A DNA stretch of 63,837 bases from Candidatus Latescibacterota bacterium (GCA_007136405.1 SLHA01000031.1:1-63837), one strand, 5' to 3'; shown: positions 31,330-41,630, counted from the stretch's first letter. Notes: generated by a model from the letters alone, not told the origin. Program-made: numbers and translations.

Positions 31330-32628
31330 TCAGTGTTCGATCTGTTCCAAATAGGTGCGAAAATCGAATTGCGGCGATCTGCTCGCCGTATGGCAGCGCA
31401 GGCAGTTGTCCTCTGTCACTTCAGGTACCGCTGATTGTTCCGGCCATGACAGGTGTTTGCGCTCTACCACATGGCATGCGGTGCAGTTGACATTGCTCAG
31501 ATGGGGTGTCCGCTCCGCATCGATGTAGCCTCCCTGGCCCCAACCGCTGGCATGGCACGGCAGACATCCCAGGTTACCCTGACGCTCGGGCGGCAACGCA
31601 TCGAATGCTCGTGCGTGCTTTTGCTGCTGCCACACCGACAAGGCGTCTCCATGGCAGGCACCACAATGCGCGCTGGGGCTGAACAACCGGCCTGTCGCCG
31701 TCGACGGCATGACTTGCTTCTGGCTGCCGGCTTCCCATACGGGTACATCCTCTACCATGGCCGCCACAGCAGGATCCTCGGGTATGTCGCCGGTCAGCGG
31801 AATGAGGGAATGGGTGAAGCTCTCCAGGCTGTAAGCGCTGTCCAGCCTCAGGTCCAGCCTGCCGATATATTCCCCGCCTTGTCCCGGGCGCACGATGGTA
31901 TTGCCGTTGATGTTCACGGGTTCGACGGAAGCCCATCCCGAGTGTCCGCCGATGATGATACCGAGTCCGGGTATTACCTCGGCCAGATCGCGATCTCCGT
32001 CGACACCGAGATGCGACAAGATGATGACGAAATCGGACCTAGCCCGGACTTCCGGCAGAAACCGGTTCAAGGCCTCGGTAATGGTGGCTACGCGGATGCC
32101 GGAATGGTTGTCGGGGCGCAGCATCAGAAACGCTTGCGCATCCACCAGGCCGAGGATGCCGATCCGCATATTTTCCACGTTTTTGATGGTATACGGGGAA
32201 GCCAGCAATGCACCGGTGTCGGCACAGAGCAGACTGGCGGAGATCAAAGGGATCGTCGACTCCGATAACTCGGCCTGGAAGAAACTGCGGCCGTGGACGA
32301 ACTCCTGATCGCCGACATTGACCGCATCGTACCCGATATGCTCGTACACTTGCATTACCTTTCGATCTCCCCGCACATGTCCACGAGCTGACAGGAGATC
32401 CCCCGAATCCACCAGTACGATACCGGGATTCTGCCGCCGTAGCCGGGCTATCTCCGTGGCTCGTCTCGCCAGGCCGCCAATGGGATCGAGGGCGCAGGAT
32501 TCGCAAGGCCAGATGGCACCGTCTGTGGAGCCGGTAAACAGGATCGTCAGTTCATGCCCATCGGTATGGAGTGCCAGAAGCCGGGTACTGGTCAGCAGAG
32601 TCAGCAGAGTCAGCAAAACAGACAGCAT
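31330..32628 (-). CDS. metallophosphatase-like protein fused to tetraheme cytochrome c
   Basis: 432 residues from the ATG at 32628, just after the upstream stop; an alternative start at 32655 overlaps it. The signal is hydrophobic (MLSVLLTLLTLLTSTRLLAL). Residues 25-290 follow the UshA-type 5'-nucleotidase/metallophosphatase fold (TILFTGSTDG, VLVDSGDLLSA, IILSHLGVDGD, IIIGGHSG), but GNHE is replaced by GDQE and the usual N-terminal DxHG His is missing, so metal binding is doubtful. The C-terminal 130 residues have four CxxCH heme sites: CGACH, CLPCH, CTACH and CLRCH. Similar fusions occur as periplasmic redox proteins; activity is uncertain. Confidence 0.9.
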   Translation of the reverse strand: MLSVLLTLLTLLTSTRLLALHTDGHELTILFTGSTDGAIWPCESCALDPIGGLARRATEIARLRRQNPGIVLVDSGDLLSARGHVRGDRKVMQVYEHIGYDAVNVGDQEFVHGRSFFQAELSESTIPLISASLLCADTGALLASPYTIKNVENMRIGILGLVDAQAFLMLRPDNHSGIRVATITEALNRFLPEVRARSDFVIILSHLGVDGDRDLAEVIPGLGIIIGGHSGWASVEPVNINGNTIVRPGQGGEYIGRLDLRLDSAYSLESFTHSLIPLTGDIPEDPAVAAMVEDVPVWEAGSQKQVMPSTATGRLFSPSAHCGACHGDALSVWQQQKHARAFDALPPERQGNLGCLPCHASGWGQGGYIDAERTPHLSNVNCTACHVVERKHLSWPEQSAVPEVTEDNCLRCHTASRSPQFDFRTYLEQIEH

Positions 32629-32635
32629 ATACGGA

Positions 32636-35278
32636 TCAGTCTCCAATTCCGGCAAAAACGCTCACAAAAGCCATGGTACCGGCTTCTGTACGCCTTCGGA
32701 ATACATTCCGTTCGTAAGAGAGGCCCACATTGGTGATCAACAGATACCCCATGTAGTGGGTTCGATTGGAAAATTGCCCCGCCAGGACAAGGCCATCGTA
32801 ATCATTGAACTTGTCCGTAAAATCCCAATGTTGCATGGTTTCGGTACCGATCTCAATCTGCGACCGGTGTAATACAGGAAAGCGCAGAATGAGGTACTGC
32901 GATTGTGTCAATTCTTTAACACTATTGCTCCCACCGATCTTCTCTTGACGATACATACTCTTGAGTTTTGGTATGAGGCTGATATCTCCGGGGAGGGAAA
33001 AACTGTAATCCGCTTTGTTGATCAATCCCAGAGACCAGGAATTCTCGGTGCGTACGGTGTCCTGTCTTCCCGCAACCCATTTGGGCCATTCTTTTTGACG
33101 TTGATGATAACTCTCGAATTTGACCTTGTGATTCGAGTTGAGCTCCGGAATTCCAACATAATCATATCCCAGGTAGGTGGTGTTGATGAAGGTGTCACGC
33201 GCTCGTAGAGGATCCCTGAACAATACACGCTGTCCCCGGGTGCCTGGAGGATGTTTCCACAACCAGACATCATCGGGAATGTTGTCCTGAACATAACGGA
33301 AATTCTCGAAAAACTGTATCCGGCCTATACGAGGATAATCCCGCTGCAGGGTAAACAATGTGTAATACGAACGGCTTTCGCGATCATCCGTCCACATCCA
33401 TTGATGCAGGTGACCAACGCGAAGCCGGACATCGGGAACGATCTCCACGCCCACATACACATTGTACCCATGGCGATCACGCTGATACGGATACGAAGGT
33501 TCTTCGTCGTCCTCAAATCGATCGATAATGGTGTTGTGATTCATGTCCATTCCGAACAGGAACTCCGGCGGATCGACTTCGTAACGCAGAAACGGTTCAT
33601 CATAATCAGGACGAAGGCTGTTGTTCCGGTTGAAGTCAGACCGTCCATCGTTGTTTTCGTCCAAGCCTGGAAATACCGCTGGATCCCGCCGCTGGTGCCG
33701 GCGGCTCCAGTCCGGCATACGGGACTGGTTGTCATTGTCGTCAACCAGTTCATAGACGAACTGTGTCTTGTCCGAGTAGTCGATGAAACCCGATGGATCC
33801 ACCATGAACACCGTGGTATTGTAATCGTGATCGATGCTGAATACCTCGCCGTAGGCAAACCAGGGGTAGGCCATCTTGGTCGCGGTAAGGTACCAGGCAT
33901 GGGCCTTGTCCGTACTGGGATGATGCTCGTCCAGATTCACGTTGGGGAAACGGCGGTGCTGCAAATTGACGATATATTCCCCATGGACGGTGAATCCGAG
34001 AACATCGGTGATCTCGAACGTGGCTCCGTAAATCTCGTTGCCCGTGGGCAGGCCATAGTCGAAACGGATGACTTGCTGGTTGGAATTATCGTCGACATTG
34101 CCTTTGGCTCGGGTAACCGGCAGGTACACCGGGTATCCTCTGACATCCGTCTGCAGATTGGAAGTCACCTCGACCCGGAAGTCATTGGATAGAACCAGTT
34201 CGAAACCGATGCGATCGACCAGGCCCGGGTCAGGTATAGGGTAGGTCAGCGTTATGGTTTCGCCGCCGTCCGCCGTCAGATAACCGTGTTGCTGATAACC
34301 GCCCTCGATGAGGGGCTGGATGTCTTCGGGACCCCATTCCTTGACGACATGGCCATCGGCATCGATCCGGCGTGTCCATAACGTATAGGAAAACAGTGCG
34401 CCTCCAGCGCGGCCATCCTCCGGGGAGTCATCCAGAATGCGTACCGCCACCCAACGGACTACGTCACCCGTCTGCACCGTACTGAGCTGTCCGCGGCGCA
34501 TGTCCTCCAGCTTCAGATTCCGATCCGTGCGGCCCGTATAACAGTTGATATACGTGCCACCCAGGTTGACAAAATCGCCCACCTGGACGGTGCCGCGAAA
34601 GGCCAGCATGTTGGTGAAATCCGTCTCGTCTAAAACGAAATCCTTGGTCTGCGCAAATCCTGGATGGTTTACCCGGGAAGCCAGGATGGTACCAGCGTAT
34701 TTATCCGACAGATAATCCCATTGCAGACCGGAATAGGCCGGTTTGGAAAAAGTCATCGGTGTGAGGGTGGTGCGAATTTCGTTGCCTATGGTCAGCGACA
34801 TGTAATGCTGGCCTCTGGCATCTGAAGCGATGACCAGATTGTCGAACCAGCTGGCGTATTGCGGCTGTTTCAGGATAGCACTTCCGAAGGTCAGCGGATG
34901 CTCCTGACGCCAGTCGTAGATCTGCCATCCATGCGTAACGTAGTTCCCGTAGATATCGTACCAGCGTTCACCCTCCAGAGCGATGTTGGTGTACCGCTGG
35001 TAATGCTCCCTGGCATAGTTGCTGTACTCCCAGGGACGCCACCTGTATTGCCGGTACAGATCCTGGGGCAGGTACCATCGACGAATCACCGGATCCAGTG
35101 CGTCAAAAACGACGCGCTGACCTGTTTCATCGAACATATAGGGATTGGTAATGTATTGCGCCTGAACGCCTGCAGGTCGCAGACCGGTGAGCCATGACCC
35201 CGAACCGAAGCTGGCTGTCATGATCATCCAGATGATCCATAGGCCGGCTATACCTCTCACATGCAGACGCTTTGGCAT
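32636..35278 (-). CDS. large presumed outer-membrane protein, unknown family
   Basis: 880 residues, signal peptide ending near PAGVQAQ. Rich in Tyr, Trp, Arg and Asp with alternating beta-strand patterns, especially the last 250 residues (YNVYVGVEIVPDVRLRVGH, THYMGYLLITNVGLSYERNV), which suggests a beta-barrel. EF-hand-like acidic stretches (DENNDGRSDFNRNN, DMNHNTIIDRFEDD) could bind calcium. AAGGAAGGAG lies just before the ATG. By eye its base composition is a little AT-richer than the genes at 24-28 kb. It lies between the discoidin/FlgD paralogues and the cytochrome. No named family recognised. Confidence 0.8.
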   Translation of the reverse strand: MPKRLHVRGIAGLWIIWMIMTASFGSGSWLTGLRPAGVQAQYITNPYMFDETGQRVVFDALDPVIRRWYLPQDLYRQYRWRPWEYSNYAREHYQRYTNIALEGERWYDIYGNYVTHGWQIYDWRQEHPLTFGSAILKQPQYASWFDNLVIASDARGQHYMSLTIGNEIRTTLTPMTFSKPAYSGLQWDYLSDKYAGTILASRVNHPGFAQTKDFVLDETDFTNMLAFRGTVQVGDFVNLGGTYINCYTGRTDRNLKLEDMRRGQLSTVQTGDVVRWVAVRILDDSPEDGRAGGALFSYTLWTRRIDADGHVVKEWGPEDIQPLIEGGYQQHGYLTADGGETITLTYPIPDPGLVDRIGFELVLSNDFRVEVTSNLQTDVRGYPVYLPVTRAKGNVDDNSNQQVIRFDYGLPTGNEIYGATFEITDVLGFTVHGEYIVNLQHRRFPNVNLDEHHPSTDKAHAWYLTATKMAYPWFAYGEVFSIDHDYNTTVFMVDPSGFIDYSDKTQFVYELVDDNDNQSRMPDWSRRHQRRDPAVFPGLDENNDGRSDFNRNNSLRPDYDEPFLRYEVDPPEFLFGMDMNHNTIIDRFEDDEEPSYPYQRDRHGYNVYVGVEIVPDVRLRVGHLHQWMWTDDRESRSYYTLFTLQRDYPRIGRIQFFENFRYVQDNIPDDVWLWKHPPGTRGQRVLFRDPLRARDTFINTTYLGYDYVGIPELNSNHKVKFESYHQRQKEWPKWVAGRQDTVRTENSWSLGLINKADYSFSLPGDISLIPKLKSMYRQEKIGGSNSVKELTQSQYLILRFPVLHRSQIEIGTETMQHWDFTDKFNDYDGLVLAGQFSNRTHYMGYLLITNVGLSYERNVFRRRTEAGTMAFVSVFAGIGD

Positions 35279-35385
35279 GGTTCGTACTCCTTCCTTTCCC
35301 GGCAGACCAGAATGGCCACATACGTTTCAACAAGCAGCCCAGGTACGCCAGCAGGCATATACGTGAACGAGACGCCGGTGAGGTA

Positions 35386-37806
35386 TCAGTAGATCACCCG
35401 TACCATTCGGTTGAGCACAGCCTTTCTGGCCACACCGTCTGCGTACACCTCGGCAAGATAGAGACCGGGGGGGACAAGGGTTCCCGTTTCGTCTCTGCCG
35501 TCCCATGGGATCTGGTACCGGCCGCTGATACCGGATTCCTGCAGATGGCGCACCAGACTACCCTGGAGCGTGTATAGCCGGACACCGATCGGGCGTGGCG
35601 CGTGGAGCTTCAGGACGTTGAAATCGAACACCAGTTCGTCGTTCAGTCCGCTGCCGTCGGGGTTGAGTACCAGCCGAGAAGGACCGCTCCACTCTAGTAG
35701 CTCGCGTTCCACCGGCAACTCGACATAGAGCTGCCTGCTGTCGATATCGGTGGAGATCTGGCCAGCGGTTATCCGTTGATGCGCCTCCGGAGCCGATGAC
35801 AGGCCGACGACAGCGTCGAACGCTGTTCCGTTGAGAAACACCGTGCAACGGAATTCGACTTCGATCAGTGGATGGATCTGGTGGCGCACCAACGGCAGGC
35901 GTATCCACAGCGAGTCCGCAACGGAATAGACGGAGTCCGGCTTTACGGGAACGCCGTCCAGCGACACGCTCAACAGTTCGGCCTGGGACGGAGTGGAGAT
36001 GAGAATCTCGTCGAAACCCCTGCTATCCGGTTCGAAAGAGGGAAGAATGAACAGCGTAAAGTCCTGCGGCACCGCTGCCTCTTCGATACGCGGAGGCCAT
36101 ATGGCGCCGACCAGGCTTTCGGCCAGTGGATCCGAATAGGTCAGCGAGATTCGATCCAGAGAAGCTGCTGCATGGGGATCCGTAGTTTCCAGAAAGACCT
36201 CCAACTGCAGATAACGGCGTGGACTGGGTGAAAGGAAGCGGTCTCCCGGCTGGATATAGGGCCGGCTCCAGCCGCTCCACTCGTCACCGATTCTGACGAC
36301 AGTACGAATCTCCCCGCGCCGGAAGGGGGGAAGCCGGTCATAGGCGCGCTGGTCCGCGACCTCGTCACCGTCAACCGTATAGTATCTGAGTTCCTCGACG
36401 ATATCTTCACCGGTCCGGGTGCGGATTCGGACCCCTGTTCCCGGTGCAGTGTCGGCGGTCCAATCGACCACGGAAATGCTGGCTTTCTGTCCCAGATCCA
36501 GTGGCGGTGAACGAAGCGTGGCGCTGGGGATATAGCCCTCGCCGTACGCCTGCACTTCCCGTATCCTGATGCGGCCCGGGTTGACCCCCTGCGGTGTCAG
36601 GCTGTCGTAAAAAATGCGGCCGACGCGGCGCGGCGGGAAAGAACTCACCAGCACATACTGGGGGCGATCGCTGCCGGGTGGAGGGTTCTGGGAGACCTGG
36701 TCCACTACCGTCCATTCATAAGGACCTTTGACCGCCCATCCCTGAGCCATGCCGGGCTGGGGGATGCCGTCCGAAACATCGATGGTATGATGCACGGGTG
36801 GCGTCACGTCTCGGCCCATGATGCTGGGGGGGTAGGCAATGAGGATGATCGTGTCGATCCAGAACTGAGCCCCCAGATGGAGATGGAACCACCAATGCGC
36901 TTCCGGAAAGGTCGACCAGCGACTCGATTCCCAGAAGGTGGTACCGTCTCCGTCGATCAGGTTGGCGGCCACGCCGCCGGCGCTGTAAGCCCGGATGTTG
37001 CCGCCCCGTCCCAGGCTTCCGAGGACGATATTGTCTCCCAGCGCCATCACCTCCAGCGAAGCCAGGCGTGGGTTGGCTTGAGGGTCGCGCCAGGCCGTCA
37101 TCTGGAGATAGACGTAGCGGACCGACCGATGCGGAAGGTCTGGATTGTAGGCATCCTGCAGCGGATATTCGATCATGTACTCGCGGTTGGGTCTGGTCTG
37201 GCTGCCGATGAGCTGGTAGTCCGGGGCATCGGCAACCGCGGGGGACGGGGACACGAATGCCGGTGTGCCGTCCGACGCATACACCATAAACTCCTCGAAA
37301 GGATCGGCTTCCTCATCGAAACGCAGAATCACCGAAGTGGCCGTAACCAGCCGGGCGAGATCGATTTCGATCCACCAGCTGTCGGGTCCGTCCTGCCGCA
37401 GCGGTCCCCAGGAGGTGCGCATGTCTCCATCGATCACGTGTTGCGCTGTTGCCGGATTCGAGCCCACATTGCGCACGCCGCCCACGTGTTCCCGCTGTTG
37501 CCGGTCTCGCCAGACGAATTCGTGGGCATCGAGGCAGGCATTGATGTCCTTGCGGTAAAACCGGGGTTGCACCCGACCGGCTTCGCTGATATGTACCGTG
37601 CCTGCGGCAAACTCCCAGGTCTGCCAGTCAGCCCGGCTGTCGATGATCAGGGTACCGGCCTGCACGCATTCCGCGGAACCGAACACACCTGCCGAAAGCA
37701 CGGCAGCCAGCACGGTACCGATGCCGGCCCGCGTCTTGCATCCCAGCCGGCGCAAGCGGAAGTACGATGTGAGGCCCTGGTGAGGGCCAGGAAATGAGCG
37801 CGCCAT
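35386..37806 (-). CDS. secreted discoidin-like / FlgD-Ig protein, paralogue 1
   Basis: 806 residues with a signal peptide ending near GSAECVQAG. Two F5/8-type-C-like (discoidin) segments are suggested: one around residues 75-250 (HVIDGDMRTSWGPL, WWIEIDLARLVTATSVILRF) and one at about 275-450 (NLIDGDGTTFWES). A central beta region follows, then a C-terminal FlgD-Ig domain (LVLNPDGSGLNDELVFDF, YQIPWDGRDETGTLVPPGLY). It is longer than its two relatives because of the extra discoidin-like unit. It is separated by 12 bases from the next paralogue upstream. Likely binds surface glycans or lipids; partner unknown. Confidence 0.87.
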   Translation of the reverse strand: MARSFPGPHQGLTSYFRLRRLGCKTRAGIGTVLAAVLSAGVFGSAECVQAGTLIIDSRADWQTWEFAAGTVHISEAGRVQPRFYRKDINACLDAHEFVWRDRQQREHVGGVRNVGSNPATAQHVIDGDMRTSWGPLRQDGPDSWWIEIDLARLVTATSVILRFDEEADPFEEFMVYASDGTPAFVSPSPAVADAPDYQLIGSQTRPNREYMIEYPLQDAYNPDLPHRSVRYVYLQMTAWRDPQANPRLASLEVMALGDNIVLGSLGRGGNIRAYSAGGVAANLIDGDGTTFWESSRWSTFPEAHWWFHLHLGAQFWIDTIILIAYPPSIMGRDVTPPVHHTIDVSDGIPQPGMAQGWAVKGPYEWTVVDQVSQNPPPGSDRPQYVLVSSFPPRRVGRIFYDSLTPQGVNPGRIRIREVQAYGEGYIPSATLRSPPLDLGQKASISVVDWTADTAPGTGVRIRTRTGEDIVEELRYYTVDGDEVADQRAYDRLPPFRRGEIRTVVRIGDEWSGWSRPYIQPGDRFLSPSPRRYLQLEVFLETTDPHAAASLDRISLTYSDPLAESLVGAIWPPRIEEAAVPQDFTLFILPSFEPDSRGFDEILISTPSQAELLSVSLDGVPVKPDSVYSVADSLWIRLPLVRHQIHPLIEVEFRCTVFLNGTAFDAVVGLSSAPEAHQRITAGQISTDIDSRQLYVELPVERELLEWSGPSRLVLNPDGSGLNDELVFDFNVLKLHAPRPIGVRLYTLQGSLVRHLQESGISGRYQIPWDGRDETGTLVPPGLYLAEVYADGVARKAVLNRMVRVIY

Positions 37807-37818
37807 GGATCCGTACCC

Positions 37819-39777
37819 TCAGTAGACAACCGCGATCAAACCGGTTCGCCGATCTTCTTTGCCTGCCGCTCTCACCGAGATGCTATACACATAGGTTCCC
37901 GGCAGGACCCGGTGGCCGTTACGGTCCACTCCCGTCCATCGTATGGTCACCGGCCCGCTGCTCGAACGATCCGTGTAGTCCCACAGCAGACGCCCCTGGA
38001 GATCGAACACCTGGACGGTTACCCGGGCCGGTTGGGTGAGCTGGAGCACGGCAAAAGAGATGGTTGCTGCATCGTTCACTCCGTCTCCACTGGGAGTGAT
38101 CACCGAGGGAGACACCTCCACATTGCCGAGGAGAGTGCCCTCCAGGGCCCAATTCACGGCAAGACTGCTGGTACCGACTTCCGCTGCTGCGGATCCGGAG
38201 ACGACCTGCTGCCCGATACGGGCTCCATCGTGCTCGTATACGGTAGCCGCGAAAAGGGTTCCAGGAACAAACACCGGGCAGTCGAACGTCAGCGTCACCA
38301 CGTCTTCCTCGTGTTGAACCTGCCGGGGCAGCGTGAGTACGAAGTGATCCGCCTCTGCAGTCACCGCTGCATCGACGGGAATCCCGCCGATATACACCTC
38401 CCGCACCGTTGCAGGATCGATCTGCACGGGCGTCATGATGTGCACGGTGTTGAACCCCCGGTGCCCGGGCGCGAAACGCCCGGCCAGGGCATACCGGAAC
38501 GTGGTCACCATGCCGGGTTCGACGACCGCAGGCGCGATTTCTCCGGTGATTTCATCGGCGAGAGGAGGAGCATAGTACTCCAGCTCCAGACGCTGGAAAC
38601 GCACCCCGTCGTCATAGGTCTCCCCGGCCTGGAAATGGATTTGAAACTGGACATAACGACGGGGTCCCGGAGACTGCATGGCTTGTGAGCCGGCCTCGAT
38701 GTTATAGGGCGGCGACCAGAAACTCCAGTTGTCCGTGTCCAGCTCCATGCTGCCCCTGTCGTCCCGCAAGCGGACGTATTCCTCACGCGAGACGCGGGTC
38801 TGTCCCGAAGGCCCTATACCCGTCAACCGGTAATACCGGTAAGGATCCGGCGTCCTGCCGCTGCGGGTTCGCACCGTCACTTGGGCTCCCGGATCGAGCT
38901 GGAGGTCCCAGCTCAAGTTGCCGAAATCCGCGGTTTCGCCCAGGTCGATCACATTCGACCCGTAGTCCGCCTCACGTACGTATCCGTCACCATAGATCTC
39001 GATCTGGGCCATCTCCCAGGTGGACTGCACGAAGTCGCTGATCTGCAGATAACGCACGTATTGCCTGTCGAACGCAAGATCGACCTCCGACTCCAGGTTG
39101 TCCCGGCGTTCGTACAACCGCCGCCAGTTGATGACGTTGTTCGTCGAACCCTCGGCCGTGACGGACGCCAGCGTCCACATGTCTCTGCCGGACAGGTCGG
39201 GAGCCAGGTGTCCGTCATTGACGAATACCTCGAAACCAGGAATGAAGCGGAGATGGAACCGGGAGCGAGGATAGAAACGGAGCCGGTTGACCGGATACGA
39301 CGCGCCCAGATCCACGCTGATCCGGCCGCGACCGCGGATGATGATCGCCGCGGTGTTGGGATCGCCATCGAAGGCACCGTGGATGGATCCGCTCCAGATC
39401 AGGTTGCCGCCGGCACCCGTATACCAGCCGCCACGGTCGAACACCCCCAGACATAGATTGCGGTCAGGGTCGACGCGTACCTGCTGCAGCCAGCCTTGCT
39501 CCGTAGTTTCCACATTGCGGCTGCGATCCTGGTTCATCACGGCCTCCCAGGATACGCCCCCTTCACCCACCACCCATTCTTGCACGGCGCCGCTGGTGTC
39601 GGCCGCAAGGCACCACAGCAGGAGCGCGGGTACGATCGAGCTCCATGTACTTCTGCGCTTGGGGCTTCTGTATGCCTGGCTCCCGGGGCTGAGCCAGCCA
39701 CGGCTGCCAACCATCCGGCGGCCGCTGATCCGGAAGGACAGCAGACTGGAGCCGGCGGGCGTCAATAAGCCACACAA
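37819..39777 (-). CDS. secreted discoidin-like / FlgD-Ig protein, paralogue 2
   Basis: 652 residues from a TTG at 39777 that overlaps the upstream stop by 16 bases; an ATG at 39714 is an alternative. The hydrophobic signal is SIVPALLLWCLAADTSGAVQ. One discoidin-like unit (SVDLGASYPVNRLRFYPRSR, PGFEVFVNDG) is followed by the shared segment with NWSFWSPPYNIEAG and RRYVQFQIHFQAG, and a C-terminal FlgD-Ig domain (VITPSGDGVNDAATISF, IRWTGVDRNGHRVLPGTYVY). It is the middle copy of three tandem relatives. Expression is probably coupled to the upstream paralogue. Confidence 0.85.
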   Translation of the reverse strand: MCGLLTPAGSSLLSFRISGRRMVGSRGWLSPGSQAYRSPKRRSTWSSIVPALLLWCLAADTSGAVQEWVVGEGGVSWEAVMNQDRSRNVETTEQGWLQQVRVDPDRNLCLGVFDRGGWYTGAGGNLIWSGSIHGAFDGDPNTAAIIIRGRGRISVDLGASYPVNRLRFYPRSRFHLRFIPGFEVFVNDGHLAPDLSGRDMWTLASVTAEGSTNNVINWRRLYERRDNLESEVDLAFDRQYVRYLQISDFVQSTWEMAQIEIYGDGYVREADYGSNVIDLGETADFGNLSWDLQLDPGAQVTVRTRSGRTPDPYRYYRLTGIGPSGQTRVSREEYVRLRDDRGSMELDTDNWSFWSPPYNIEAGSQAMQSPGPRRYVQFQIHFQAGETYDDGVRFQRLELEYYAPPLADEITGEIAPAVVEPGMVTTFRYALAGRFAPGHRGFNTVHIMTPVQIDPATVREVYIGGIPVDAAVTAEADHFVLTLPRQVQHEEDVVTLTFDCPVFVPGTLFAATVYEHDGARIGQQVVSGSAAAEVGTSSLAVNWALEGTLLGNVEVSPSVITPSGDGVNDAATISFAVLQLTQPARVTVQVFDLQGRLLWDYTDRSSSGPVTIRWTGVDRNGHRVLPGTYVYSISVRAAGKEDRRTGLIAVVY

Positions 39778-41630
39778 ACCGTGCCTGCCTTTGTCTCATC
39801 GCCGGAGGCGGTGTGCGCTGTTACGCGGAACACGTAGATCCCCGGAGGCGCCAGCCGGCCATGGCTGTCTCTGCCATCCCACTCCACCTGATACACGCCA
39901 CTGGATTGTTGCAGGGTTTTGTTCCAGAGACGAGCCCCGGACAGAGCGTAAATGGTGATCTCCAGACGCGCCGGCCTGAGCAGCTTCTGCAGTTGGTACC
40001 GAATAGCAGTGCGGTCATCGACACCGTCACCGTTGGGGGCGAAAACTGCGGGGTGCGCATCCACGCGCGCCAGCACCTGATGTGTCAGTTCGGTAACCCC
40101 TACCGAGAGCCGGCGCGAAGGATAGGCCGGGCTGGCGTCACCCTCGACGATTTCCTGGGGCAGATCCGCGGACTGACTGTCGAAAACCTGACCGCTGAAC
40201 ACCGTGCCGTAGACCAGCACCTGGCAGTGGAAGGTCAGTTCCACCAGGGCTCCGTCATGGCGGACGGGAGAGAAGATCACCGTGAAGTTACTGTCGGTGA
40301 CCTCGGCTGCATATGCCGTGGGTTGGCCGTCGATGCGCAGTTCTCCCAGGTCCGCGCGCATCGGTGTGGAGACGGTCAGGGCATCGAAGCCCTGGTCGCC
40401 GGGATAGATGACCGGGGTGAGCGCATAGGTGAACTGCGTGGGTTCGCCAGCCTCGACCATGTCGGGGTACACCTCGGCGATGACCCGCTGGGCCAGAGGC
40501 GGCGACGAGTACTCGATGGTGACCGAGTCCACGATGGCGCGGTCCGTGAACGCCGCACTCTCGAACCGCAGCTGAAACTGGAAGTAGCGTCTGGGTGCTG
40601 GCGACACGATCGGCGCCGGCCCCGTGGCCGGATAGGGAGCCGACCAGAAGCTCCAGTTCTCCGTATCGAAGCGTTGCAGCCGGTCCGCCGCGCCAAGCGT
40701 CTCGTACACCTGGCGGGTGACCTCCACGGTATCCACCACACCGGGTTCCGGGCGCGAGAGCCTGTAATACGTGTACGGGGAATCGTCGTTACCGCTGCGG
40801 GTCACCATGGTGACCGAAGCCGCGGGATCTTTTTCCACGGCCCAGTCGAGCAAACCCAGATTGGCCAGACCGCCGAAATCTATGGGCTCCGAGGTATAGG
40901 TTGCCGACGGTGTATATCCCTGTCCGTGGACTTCCCATTCGGCGATTTCCCACGGCAGGGTGGTGAGTGCCTGGATGCGTATCTCCCGGACAAACCGATT
41001 GGCGACCGGAATGGAGACCACGCTTTCCGTGTTGTCCCAGTTGGTGGCGGCTACATCCCACATGATCTGGCCTGTAGGTGAAGGTCGCATGTCCGAAATC
41101 GTTACCTGGTAGGCGCGCAAAAACCGGTCCCGGAACCTCTCTTGCCGCCGGGAATAAAAGCGGATCAGGCTTACCGGCAGGACCGCTCCCAGGTCCAGGA
41201 TCACCGAGGAACCGACGGTGGCTTCCAACCGCATCTCGAAAGCGGTATCCGGGTCTCCGTCGATCATGTACTCCAGGCCGCCAAGGCTCTGGATGCTGGG
41301 CTGAAGACTGTAGGCCCGTGTAACGCGGTGGGCATCTCCGCGGGCCAGGTTCTGGTCCAGGACGATGCGGATGGGTTGTAGCCGCCCCGGTTCCACCGTG
41401 GCGTCCAGCGCCTCGAGTCTGCCCTGCGCCTGCCACGGTGTATCCTGTCCTCCCACCACCCAGTAGCTCTGGGCCCATAGTTGGGTTGGGACAGCAAGGC
41501 ACAGGGCCAGGAGCATTGCCCGGCAGTGCCAGGGCATGTGGGCGTTGTTCTTTGATAGGCCCATGTACGAACCCGGATGACGATGTAGCGATATTGCCGC
41601 TTTACTATCCTTGTGATCGCTGCCGTTCAA
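39762..41630 (-). CDS. secreted discoidin-like / FlgD-Ig protein, paralogue 3
   Basis: 622 residues; signal peptide around MLLALCLAVPTQLWAQ. Discoidin-like segment (YMIDGDPDTAFEMRLEATVG, VILDLGAVLPVSLIRFYSRR), a shared middle with NWSFWSAPYPATG and RRYFQFQLRFES, and a C-terminal FlgD-Ig domain (AVFAPNGDGVDDRTAIRYQL, VEWDGRDSHGRLAPPGIYVF). The start overlaps the upstream lipoprotein stop (ATGA), so both belong to one message. FlgD-Ig/CHU_C-type tails are frequent on cell-surface and gliding-related proteins in FCB bacteria, so surface display is likely. Confidence 0.87.
   Translation of the reverse strand: MNGSDHKDSKAAISLHRHPGSYMGLSKNNAHMPWHCRAMLLALCLAVPTQLWAQSYWVVGGQDTPWQAQGRLEALDATVEPGRLQPIRIVLDQNLARGDAHRVTRAYSLQPSIQSLGGLEYMIDGDPDTAFEMRLEATVGSSVILDLGAVLPVSLIRFYSRRQERFRDRFLRAYQVTISDMRPSPTGQIMWDVAATNWDNTESVVSIPVANRFVREIRIQALTTLPWEIAEWEVHGQGYTPSATYTSEPIDFGGLANLGLLDWAVEKDPAASVTMVTRSGNDDSPYTYYRLSRPEPGVVDTVEVTRQVYETLGAADRLQRFDTENWSFWSAPYPATGPAPIVSPAPRRYFQFQLRFESAAFTDRAIVDSVTIEYSSPPLAQRVIAEVYPDMVEAGEPTQFTYALTPVIYPGDQGFDALTVSTPMRADLGELRIDGQPTAYAAEVTDSNFTVIFSPVRHDGALVELTFHCQVLVYGTVFSGQVFDSQSADLPQEIVEGDASPAYPSRRLSVGVTELTHQVLARVDAHPAVFAPNGDGVDDRTAIRYQLQKLLRPARLEITIYALSGARLWNKTLQQSSGVYQVEWDGRDSHGRLAPPGIYVFRVTAHTASGDETKAGTVCVAY

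Noticed and set aside
32636-35278. Recent horizontal transfer of the 880-residue gene because of lower GC
   Set aside because: By-eye GC in sampled lines ranges widely and overlaps that of neighbouring genes; no mobile-element signs flank it.
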